A DNA stretch of 64,000 nucleotides from Orbus sasakiae (lineage in GTDB: Bacteria > Pseudomonadota > Gammaproteobacteria > Enterobacterales > Orbaceae). Below the pieces are notes generated by a model. The model saw only the letters and a program-made list of their open reading frames with translations. It did not search any database and had not been told where the DNA came from. The stretch spans positions 124,001 to 188,000 of the forward strand of contig NZ_BAABHY010000001.1 of assembly GCF_039542345.1 (NCBI RefSeq), in the 5' to 3' direction. A program made the translations under genes and the position numbers. This document shows positions 54,266 through 62,018 of the stretch, piece after piece. The stretch's first letter is position 1. Every line of letters begins with the position of its first letter.

Positions 54266-55309
54266 ATGGTACAGTTTAATCCCGTTGATCATCCACATCG
54301 TCGGTATAACCCATTAACAGGGCAGTGGGTTTTAGTTTCACCGCATCGAGCTAAGCGCCCCTGGCAGGGCCAACAAGAGGCCATTTTAGAAGAGCAAAAA
54401 CCACCCCATGACCCTGATTGTTTTCTATGTGCGGGTAATCGACGAATTACTGGCGATATTAATCCAAATTATGCGGGTACTTTTGTATTTACTAATGATT
54501 TTTCAGCACTCATGCCTGATACTCCTGACTCTCCAATGTTGAATGATCCACTTTTTCAGCAGCAAAGTGCTCGCGGCACAAGTCGTGTGATCTGTTTTTC
54601 ACCCGATCATAGTAAATCGATGCCTGAATTAACTGTTACAGCAATTGAGCAGGTGATTAAAACTTGGATTGAACAGCAAACTGAACTTGGACAACATTAT
54701 CCTTGGGTACAAGTTTTTGAGAATAAAGGTTCTGTGATGGGATGTTCTAATCCTCATCCTCATGGACAGATTTGGGCAAATAGTTTTATCCCTAATGAAG
54801 TTGATCGAGAAGACTATCAGCAAAAACAATATTTCAAGCAGCATCAGTCAGTGATGTTGGTTGACTATGTTAAACGTGAATTACAAGATGGTCGTCGAAT
54901 TGTTGTTGAAACAGAGCATTGGATTGCGGTAGTACCATTTTGGGCAACATGGCCTTTTGAAACATTATTGTTACCCAAAATACATATCGCAAGAATGGTG
55001 GAATTAGATCAGCAACAGCGTTGTGATCTGGCGGTAATATTGAAAAAATTAACCAGTCGATATGATAATTTATTTCAATGTTCATTCCCCTATTCAATGG
55101 GGTGGCATGGAGCCCCATTTATGGCTGATACAACGGATTATTGGCAGCTTCATGCACATTTTTATCCCCCTTTACTCCGTTCTGCAACCGTTAAAAAATT
55201 TATGGTCGGTTATGAAATGCTTGCTGAAGTTCAACGTGATTTGACGCCAGAACAAGCGGCACAAAGATTACGAGATGTGAGTGATATTCACTATAAGGAA
55301 ACCCAATAA
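54266..55309 (+). CDS. galT: Galactose-1-phosphate uridylyltransferase
   Basis: Leloir pathway: swaps UMP between UDP-glucose and galactose 1-phosphate; 347 residues. The nucleophile lies in SNPHPHGQIWANS (second His of the HPH); zinc ligands C52 and C55 (DCFLCAGN) and the His of FSPDHSK are intact. The ATG at 54266 is preceded by AAAAGGA and matches the family start (MVQFNPVDHPHRRYNP). It begins 20 bases after galE and its stop overlaps the galK start. Confidence 0.98.
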   Translation: MVQFNPVDHPHRRYNPLTGQWVLVSPHRAKRPWQGQQEAILEEQKPPHDPDCFLCAGNRRITGDINPNYAGTFVFTNDFSALMPDTPDSPMLNDPLFQQQSARGTSRVICFSPDHSKSMPELTVTAIEQVIKTWIEQQTELGQHYPWVQVFENKGSVMGCSNPHPHGQIWANSFIPNEVDREDYQQKQYFKQHQSVMLVDYVKRELQDGRRIVVETEHWIAVVPFWATWPFETLLLPKIHIARMVELDQQQRCDLAVILKKLTSRYDNLFQCSFPYSMGWHGAPFMADTTDYWQLHAHFYPPLLRSATVKKFMVGYEMLAEVQRDLTPEQAAQRLRDVSDIHYKETQ

Positions 55310-56466
55310 TGAAAGACTTGATTAAAAATGTAACGCATATTTTTGAACAACAATTTGGCTATCAACCTGACACATTCATTCAGGCTCCTGGACGCGTTAA
55401 TCTAATTGGTGAGCATACCGATTATAATGATGGTTTTGTTTTACCGTGTACGATTGATTATCAAACGGTCATTTGTTGTCATAAGCGTGATGATAACCTG
55501 ATCAATGTGATTGCGGCTGATTATCACAATCAACATGACCAATTTTCATTAGACACCGTTATCGAACCTCACCCTAATTACCAATGGGCTAATTATATTC
55601 GTGGTGTTATTAAATATCTTCAGCAACATCATTGTCATTTTCATGGTGTCGATTTTGTTGTCAGCGGCAATGTTCCACAAGGTGCAGGACTCAGTTCATC
55701 TGCATCATTGGAAGTGGCAGTAGCAAAAATGATGCAGGTTTTATATGACCTCCCTCTATCTGGCACACAATTAGCATTGATTGGTCAGGAGGCAGAAAAT
55801 AAATTTGTCGGTTGTAATTGTGGAATTATGGATCAACTGATTTCAGCATTAGGTCAAGCACAGCATGCTCTACTAATTGATTGTCGAACGTTAGCCGTGA
55901 AGCCGGTTCCATTACCTAAAGATGGCGCAGTGGTGATCATAAACTCAAATGTTCAACGGGGTTTAGTCGGTAGTGAATATAATACGCGAAGAGAACAGTG
56001 TGAAATTGCCGCTAAAACACTAGGCGTCAAAGCATTACGTGATGCAAACTTAGTACAATTACATCAGATCAGAAATAAACTGTCACCTGATGTATTTAAA
56101 CGTGCCCATCATGTTATTACTGAAAATACCCGCACTATTGAAGCTGCACAAGCATTAACCGATGGGGATTATGCGAAATTATCATTATTAATGGCACAAA
56201 GTCATGCGTCAATGCGTGATGATTTTGCCATTACCATTCCGGCCATTGACTATTTAGTCGAGATTGTTGCACAGGTGCTGGGCAACCAAGGTGGTGTGCG
56301 TATGACAGGCGGCGGTTTTGGCGGATGTATCGTTGCCGTTATGCCACATGAAAAAATTGCTGAGGTACAGCAAACTGTTGCAGAGAAGTACCAACAACGT
56401 TTTGGTTTGAAAGAAGATTTTTATATTTGTAATGCGAGTAAAGGAGCCAGTGATGTCACAAACTGA
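55309..56466 (+). CDS. galK: Galactokinase
   Basis: Phosphorylates alpha-D-galactose at C1; GHMP-kinase family, 385 residues. The galactokinase signature GRVNLIGEHTDYNDGFV lies near residue 27, the ATP loop GNVPQGAGLSSSASLEVAVA near 123 and the C-terminal GGGFGGCIVAV motif near 333. Its ATG overlaps the galT stop (TAATG), and galM copy 2 starts 14 bases before its own stop, so all are translationally coupled. Confidence 0.98.
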   Translation: MKDLIKNVTHIFEQQFGYQPDTFIQAPGRVNLIGEHTDYNDGFVLPCTIDYQTVICCHKRDDNLINVIAADYHNQHDQFSLDTVIEPHPNYQWANYIRGVIKYLQQHHCHFHGVDFVVSGNVPQGAGLSSSASLEVAVAKMMQVLYDLPLSGTQLALIGQEAENKFVGCNCGIMDQLISALGQAQHALLIDCRTLAVKPVPLPKDGAVVIINSNVQRGLVGSEYNTRREQCEIAAKTLGVKALRDANLVQLHQIRNKLSPDVFKRAHHVITENTRTIEAAQALTDGDYAKLSLLMAQSHASMRDDFAITIPAIDYLVEIVAQVLGNQGGVRMTGGGFGGCIVAVMPHEKIAEVQQTVAEKYQQRFGLKEDFYICNASKGASDVTN

Positions 56467-57484
56467 ACTTGCTCCAGATGGTAAGCCATTTAACTTAATC
56501 ACACTCGTTAATCGACAAGGAACGACCGCCACATTCTGTGATTGGGGGGCGACATGGTTTTCATGCCGCATAAAGGTTAAGCACCTATTTAGAGAAGTTT
56601 TGTTGGGGGGTCATTCCGCTCAGCAGTATTTAGCACAGCAGGCTTACTTAGGCGCAACAATCGGTCGTTATGCCAATAGAATTGCACAGGCAAAACTTGA
56701 TTATCAACAGAAACAGTATATTTTGTCTGCAAACCAAGCTCCTCATTTGCTACATGGTGGTGTCATGGGGCTAGATAAACGTCGGTGGCATATTCAAGAA
56801 CAGCATGCTCATAAAGTGATTTTTACCATCTTCTCCAGTGATGGTGACGAGGGATTTCCTGGTAATTTATCCGTTAAAGCATGCTATGAATTAGACGATA
56901 ATAATCAAATGCATATAGATTTTACTGCAACAACAGATCAGGCAACGCCAGTTAATTTAACTAATCATGCTTATTTTAATCTTGATGGTAATGTGGATTC
57001 ACCCAATTCAGATATTAAACACCATACTTTGCACGTTAATGCTGATTATTACCTTCCGGTTGATAAAGATGGAATCCCACTTGGTTCGCTGATTACGGTA
57101 GAACATGATGATATGGATTTACGTCATGCCCGTAAGGTAGGCAAAAATTTATTAACCAGCGTTTCACGTCAATTAGCAGGGGGATATGATCATGCTTATT
57201 TACTTAAGCAAGATGGTCAAATGGTAGCAAGTTTAGTATCAACTGATAATTTACTGGCTTTACATGTTTTTACGTCTAAACCGGCTCTTCAGGTTTATAC
57301 CGGTAATTTTCTGGCAGGGACCCCGAATCGGGTCGGGGGATATTATCAAAATTATGCTGGTATTGCGCTTGAAACACAGTTTTTACCTGACAGCCCGCAT
57401 CATTCAGATTGGCCACAACCGAGTTGCTGGTTGTTACCTGGTGAGACTTATCGTCATCATACCATTTATCAGTTTGATTGTTAG
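56453..57484 (+). CDS. galM: Aldose 1-epimerase (galactose mutarotase), copy 2
   Basis: Galactose mutarotase of the lac/gal operon, 343 residues; converts the beta-galactose released by LacZ into the alpha form used by GalK. Catalytic His in NLTNHAYFNLDG and Glu in ALETQFLPDSPH; GATIGRYANRI is shared with copy 1. The ATG at 56453 has AAAGGAG upstream and overlaps galK by 14 bases. Its position in the gal operon makes this the true galactose enzyme; copy 1 is separately controlled. Confidence 0.96.
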   Translation: MSQTELAPDGKPFNLITLVNRQGTTATFCDWGATWFSCRIKVKHLFREVLLGGHSAQQYLAQQAYLGATIGRYANRIAQAKLDYQQKQYILSANQAPHLLHGGVMGLDKRRWHIQEQHAHKVIFTIFSSDGDEGFPGNLSVKACYELDDNNQMHIDFTATTDQATPVNLTNHAYFNLDGNVDSPNSDIKHHTLHVNADYYLPVDKDGIPLGSLITVEHDDMDLRHARKVGKNLLTSVSRQLAGGYDHAYLLKQDGQMVASLVSTDNLLALHVFTSKPALQVYTGNFLAGTPNRVGGYYQNYAGIALETQFLPDSPHHSDWPQPSCWLLPGETYRHHTIYQFDC

Positions 57485-57508
57485 ACATCATGCCTTATTC
57501 GTTATAAG

Positions 57509-57531
57509 TGAGCCATCAATTTGATGGCTCA
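57509..57531. terminator. Bidirectional terminator between galM and lacZ
   Basis: 10-bp stem TGAGCCATCA / TGATGGCTCA with a 3-base loop (ATT), followed by TTTGATTT on the plus strand, between converging stop codons. It ends the lacY-galETKM transcript and probably the lacZ transcript. Confidence 0.8.
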
Positions 57532-57537
57532 TTTGAT

Positions 57538-60500
57538 TTAATGACGTTTTATCGACACTTGATATTCATAATGTTTTTGGTTTAGTAAAAACTCTTGATG
57601 CACATTCGGCGTCCATGAATCATCACCACCTAATCCCATATGGTAACCATCAATACTGACATAAGCACCTTGCTCGGCAACGAGAAGATGGCGATGGGTC
57701 TTTTCAGTCAGTTGCTGAGTACCATATTGATTGATATTAAACTGGAAATTACCTGTAATAGACCAATCATTGACATCTAATGATTTCACATCACAGCGTA
57801 AACCATTTTCACACGGGTAAATATATGGCGTATAAAGATCACTGAGGGGGCGTTGCCAGTAACTAAATTGTGCTGATGTTTTACGATCCGGGTAATTTTC
57901 GTGAGGACCAAGCCCTAACCAATTAACCTGTTTTGGTGTTTCAGCTAATTGAAAATAGAAACCAATACGCGCTGGAGCTGGCATCGCATTACTGATATCA
58001 ACTGCGACGGATATCGTAAGAGTGCCATCTGCTGTAAAATCATAAGTCCAGCAGCTTTGAATCACTTTTTTATGATTAAAGAAGTAACCATTAAGGACTT
58101 TGATGATGATGTGATGAGAACTTGCCTGGCTTTCAATGGCTAAGCATTGATGAGATAAATCATAGTATCCTGCTGCTTTCCACTGCTCCACCCAAGCAAA
58201 GGGGTTATTGTTACTATCAAAATCACCACTGATGCCAATATCATTATCAATCGGAGCCCGTACAAACTGATCTTGAAAAGCGCAATCTAGTCCAGCGCGA
58301 TCACCTTTCCACCATTGACTTAATTGGCCGGTTTCTTTATTAATCTCGATACGCTGATCGGTGTGACAGATAAGATAAGATTGTTCATTTTCAATCAGTT
58401 GTAAATCGCCTGATCGATTAAGGGAAATATCAGGCATAAATTGATTTTCTAATGCCCATTGATCCCAAGCAACAAGATGGTCTTTATCCGACCAGGTTGT
58501 CGCATTAGGCTGAACGATACGTGCGTTAAGATAACACAGGCCTTGTTCTAATGAGTCAGGCAGTTGCTCAACTAAAGTGACAATAACTTTATGGGATGGC
58601 GAAATATTCAAAGGCATCTCACCGGTTAATTTAGTGACACCATTCAATTGAATCTCCCAATGTAAGTATTCGTTATCTGTTGTTCGAAATACATATTCAC
58701 TTGTTATTTCAAGCGTGAGTGGAGATTGACTCAATAATTTGAATTGAAACGGTTGTTGAACTTTTTTAACTTCAATCAGACTTGGGTGAGGCTGACGTTC
58801 AGGGAAAACCAAACCATCAATACAAAATTGACGATCATGATATGCCTCACCAAAATCACCGCCATATGCCCAATATGATTCGTTGTCTTTTGTGTGACAG
58901 CGAATACCATGATCGGCCCATTCCCAAATAAATCCACCTTGTAAACGAGGGTACTGCCTAAATGCTTGCCAATATTTATAAAAGCCCCCTAAGCTATTAC
59001 CCATAGCATGCGCATATTCACATAATATTAATGGACGATTTTCTTTTGGTAAGCTAATCCATTTTTTGATAGACCATTTAGGGACATTCGGATGGTATTG
59101 ATCTTCATCGACTCGCGCGTACATTGGGCAGATAATATCCGTTGCTGCGGTATTTGCGCCACCGCCTTCATATTGAACGGGACGACTTGGATCATAACTT
59201 TTAATCCACGTATATAAGGCATCGTGTGTCGCACCATGACCCGATTCATTACCCAGTGACCAGATGATAATTGATGCATGATTAAAATCACGTTGAACCA
59301 TACGGGTGACTCGTTCACTGTATGCGGCAAACCAATTAGGATCGGCAGATAAACGTGACATAGGATACATACCATGTGACTCAATATTGGCTTCATCGAC
59401 AACGTAAAGTCCATACTCGTCACATAACGTATACCAAAGCGGATGATTTGGATAGTGGCTACAACGTACAGCATTAAAGTTATGTTGTTTAATCAAACAA
59501 ATATCATGGATCATCGCCTCTCGAGTTACCGCGTAGCCTTGGTCAGGATAAAATTCATGACGATTAGTGCCTTTAATTAATAGCGGTTTTCCATTAACCA
59601 TCAATTGACCATCTTTGATTTCGACTTGCCTGAATCCAATATTATAGGCTTCTGTTTCAATCAATCCATGATGTTGATGATTTAAGGATACAGTGACTCG
59701 ATAAAGTGTTGGCGTTTCAGCACTCCATAACTGTGGAGCATTAACCGGAATTGAGCATACCAAACGATCATGATAAGCTCCTTTTTCATCGATTAGTTCT
59801 GTACCCAACGATTGTTGATGTGATACAACAAGCGTATCACCTAGCCAAAGATTTATTTCGACATTTAAATCTTCATTTTTGTGATTTAATCGCAGGCTAT
59901 CGATCACATCGACTTGCAAGTTAAGTGTCGCATTGCGATAGCATGCATCAAGTTGTGTACTGATTTGGACATGACGAATATGTTGTTTTGGTTTATTGAG
60001 CAATGTTACATCGCGGAAAATACCATTGAGCCGCCACATATCTTGATCTTCAAGATAGCTACCATCACACCATTTTAACACTAAAACGGCTATACGATTT
60101 TGGCCTACTTTTAAGTATTGGCTTAAATCAAACTCTGCGGCAATCCGACTATCTTGTGAATAGCCAACCCATTGTCCGTTACACCATAAATGAAAGGCTG
60201 AACAAACACCATCAAATATAATGCGGGTATCCCCTTTTGTTAACCATTGTTCACTGATATCAATATAGCGAGAATAAAGGCCTGTCGGATTTTGTTCTGG
60301 AACAAATGGTGGGTTATAAGGAAACGGGTAACGAATATTGGTATAAACGGGAGCATCATAACCATGGAGTTGCCAATTTGCAGGAACAGCAAGCGTCGTT
60401 TGATCCAGTTCTTCAACGAGCCACCGTTCTGGAATCTGATCGGGTGAATCAAAATAACTAAAAAACCAATCTCCATTGAGAGATAATATTGAATCAGATT

Positions 60501-60645
60501 GATGATTATATTGTGCATCATACGGATTGCGCCAACTATGGTAAGGTGCATGGGTTGGTAATCTATTAATACTGAGTACAGATAGGTTATTCCAATCTTG
60601 CCGATCGAGCACATCTTTAAGTGAATGAGTCGTCACTACTGTCAT
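57538..60645 (-). CDS. lacZ: Beta-galactosidase (GH2, LacZ type)
   Basis: Cytoplasmic enzyme that hydrolyses lactose and other beta-galactosides; 1035 residues (E. coli 1024). Domain order is GH2 sugar-binding jelly roll, immunoglobulin-like, TIM barrel, second Ig-like and the Bgal_small_N domain. The acid/base Glu lies in IIWSLGNESGHG, the nucleophile in ILCEYAHAMGNS; the Met/His-rich SRLSADPNW region and the WDW/WEWADHG loop are also present. Encoded convergently with the lacY-gal operon, so it is controlled from its own promoter, which carries a GalR-type operator. Confidence 0.98.
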   Translation of the reverse strand: MTVVTTHSLKDVLDRQDWNNLSVLSINRLPTHAPYHSWRNPYDAQYNHQSDSILSLNGDWFFSYFDSPDQIPERWLVEELDQTTLAVPANWQLHGYDAPVYTNIRYPFPYNPPFVPEQNPTGLYSRYIDISEQWLTKGDTRIIFDGVCSAFHLWCNGQWVGYSQDSRIAAEFDLSQYLKVGQNRIAVLVLKWCDGSYLEDQDMWRLNGIFRDVTLLNKPKQHIRHVQISTQLDACYRNATLNLQVDVIDSLRLNHKNEDLNVEINLWLGDTLVVSHQQSLGTELIDEKGAYHDRLVCSIPVNAPQLWSAETPTLYRVTVSLNHQHHGLIETEAYNIGFRQVEIKDGQLMVNGKPLLIKGTNRHEFYPDQGYAVTREAMIHDICLIKQHNFNAVRCSHYPNHPLWYTLCDEYGLYVVDEANIESHGMYPMSRLSADPNWFAAYSERVTRMVQRDFNHASIIIWSLGNESGHGATHDALYTWIKSYDPSRPVQYEGGGANTAATDIICPMYARVDEDQYHPNVPKWSIKKWISLPKENRPLILCEYAHAMGNSLGGFYKYWQAFRQYPRLQGGFIWEWADHGIRCHTKDNESYWAYGGDFGEAYHDRQFCIDGLVFPERQPHPSLIEVKKVQQPFQFKLLSQSPLTLEITSEYVFRTTDNEYLHWEIQLNGVTKLTGEMPLNISPSHKVIVTLVEQLPDSLEQGLCYLNARIVQPNATTWSDKDHLVAWDQWALENQFMPDISLNRSGDLQLIENEQSYLICHTDQRIEINKETGQLSQWWKGDRAGLDCAFQDQFVRAPIDNDIGISGDFDSNNNPFAWVEQWKAAGYYDLSHQCLAIESQASSHHIIIKVLNGYFFNHKKVIQSCWTYDFTADGTLTISVAVDISNAMPAPARIGFYFQLAETPKQVNWLGLGPHENYPDRKTSAQFSYWQRPLSDLYTPYIYPCENGLRCDVKSLDVNDWSITGNFQFNINQYGTQQLTEKTHRHLLVAEQGAYVSIDGYHMGLGGDDSWTPNVHQEFLLNQKHYEYQVSIKRH

Positions 60646-60706
60646 AGTATCTCCATGTATTACGGTGAATAATGAATAATATTATAGCAACTTAAAAAAT
60701 TAAAAA

Positions 60707-60722
60707 AGTGATCTTGATAACA
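60707..60722 (-). promoter_or_regulatory. Possible CRP site upstream of lacZ
   Basis: AGTGATCTTGATAACA (plus-strand reading) matches TGTGA-N6-TCACA at 8 of 10 core positions; it is about 70 bases before the lacZ ATG and directly next to a GalR-type operator. Confidence 0.4.
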
Positions 60723-60726
60723 AATA

Positions 60727-60740
60727 TGTAAACGCATACA
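60727..60740 (-). promoter_or_regulatory. GalR/LacI-type operator upstream of lacZ
   Basis: TGTAAACGCATACA matches 10 of 12 fixed positions of TGTAANCGNTTACA, and flanking A/T give ATGTA/TACAT arms. It shares ATGTAANCG with both operators before lacY, suggesting one repressor for both units. A weaker match lies at 60784-60797. Confidence 0.65.
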
Positions 60741-60869
60741 TATAATATTTTCAATACATTTTTTATTTATAAAATCATTTTTTTAATAACGTTTTCATTG
60801 ATCGATTAGCACAGTTAATGCTGGTTTGCTCCGTGAAGCATATTACCTATACAATCGCATTAATGTAAA

Positions 60870-61880
60870 TTAAACACTTCCTAAATTTTGTACTGAATAA
60901 CGTTTAGTTAAGGTCGGCGTAAAGATATTAATGGTATTTTGGGGAATATCTTGTCCTTTTGCCAGTGCTAATGCAAGTTGTGCCGCTTGTTGTGACATTG
61001 ATTGTAATGGATAACGAATGGTGGTCAATTTAGGATAAAGATAACGCGCAATCGGCATATCATCAAAACCAATGACAGAAATATCGACTGGAATTTTGAT
61101 ATCGTTATCATACAGTACTGACATCGCACCTGCAGCCATTGAATCGTTATAACATGCGATGGCAGTGATTTGGCAATTGCGTTCAAGTAATGTCATCATG
61201 GCCTGTTCTCCACCTGATTCATCGGGTGAAGAAAACGCGATATTAACATCTTCAAAAGCAATAGCATGTTCTTGTAGACCGTCTTTATAACCTTGCAAAC
61301 GGTCATGAGCGTCTGAAATTGAATGGTTAGAACAAAGATAACCAATATTTTTGTGACCATTTTGAATTAAATGACGAACAGCTAAATTTGAACCATAGCG
61401 ATCATCGAGTGCAATACAACGATGTTCAAAACCGACAAGTATTCGATTGATTAACACCATACCTGGCACTTGTTGCATTAATTTAGTGAGTTCTTGATCG
61501 GTTAACATTTTTGCATGTACAACAAGCGAGGAACATCGATGTTCAATAAGTTGTAAAATGGCATTACGCTCTTGCTGTTCATTATGATAGCCATTGCCGA
61601 TCAATAAAAAGTTACCCGTTTGATAAGCTACTTTTTCAACTGCACTGACCATTGCCCCAAAAAAGGGGTCTGATACATCAGCAACAACAATACCGATAGT
61701 ATTGGTGGTTTGTTGAGACAGTGCTCTAGCATTAGCATCGGGATAATAATTTAGTGTCAACATCGCTTTTTGTACATTGATGCGTGTTTTTTCACTCACA
61801 CTCGTTGAGTTATTAACAACACGCGATACTGTCGCTATTGACACTTTTGCTAATCGAGCAACATCTTTTATTGTAGACAT
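60870..61880 (-). CDS. GalR/GalS-type galactose repressor (LacI family)
   Basis: LacI-family repressor, 336 residues. The N-terminal helix-turn-helix and hinge (STIKDVARLAKVSIATVSRV, then YYPDANARALSQQ) are followed by a sugar-binding core. Segments such as VADVSDPFFGAMVSAVEKVA, NFLLIGNGYHNEQQERNA, IALDDRYGSNLA and ACYNDSMAAGAMSVL match GalR/GalS, not LacI. Ligand is expected to be D-galactose. It lies between lacZ and the alpha-galactosidase gene on the same strand, and is the only LacI-family gene in the window, so the operators before lacY and lacZ are most likely its targets. Confidence 0.93.
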   Translation of the reverse strand: MSTIKDVARLAKVSIATVSRVVNNSTSVSEKTRINVQKAMLTLNYYPDANARALSQQTTNTIGIVVADVSDPFFGAMVSAVEKVAYQTGNFLLIGNGYHNEQQERNAILQLIEHRCSSLVVHAKMLTDQELTKLMQQVPGMVLINRILVGFEHRCIALDDRYGSNLAVRHLIQNGHKNIGYLCSNHSISDAHDRLQGYKDGLQEHAIAFEDVNIAFSSPDESGGEQAMMTLLERNCQITAIACYNDSMAAGAMSVLYDNDIKIPVDISVIGFDDMPIARYLYPKLTTIRYPLQSMSQQAAQLALALAKGQDIPQNTINIFTPTLTKRYSVQNLGSV

Positions 61881-61983
61881 GATAATAATCTTATTATTGA
61901 ATATGCAATTAATGTATATAGTGTTAAATAGAATAACTAAAAAAGCAAATTGTTATCTTCATTGTCTTTGGTTCATGTTACTC

Positions 61984-62010
61984 AGGGAAATCGCAATATC
62001 GCGATTCCCT
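61984..62010 (-). terminator. Stem-loop after the alpha-galactosidase gene
   Basis: AGGGAAATCGC / GCGATTCCCT stem with one bulged A, between the alpha-galactosidase stop and the repressor gene. No T tract; a probable transcript end. Confidence 0.5.
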
Positions 62011-62018
62011 TCATAAAA

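Noticed and set aside
59028..59474. 148-codon minus-strand ORF inside lacZ
   Set aside because: Out-of-frame shadow of the lacZ TIM barrel; lacZ motifs in the main frame are intact through this stretch.
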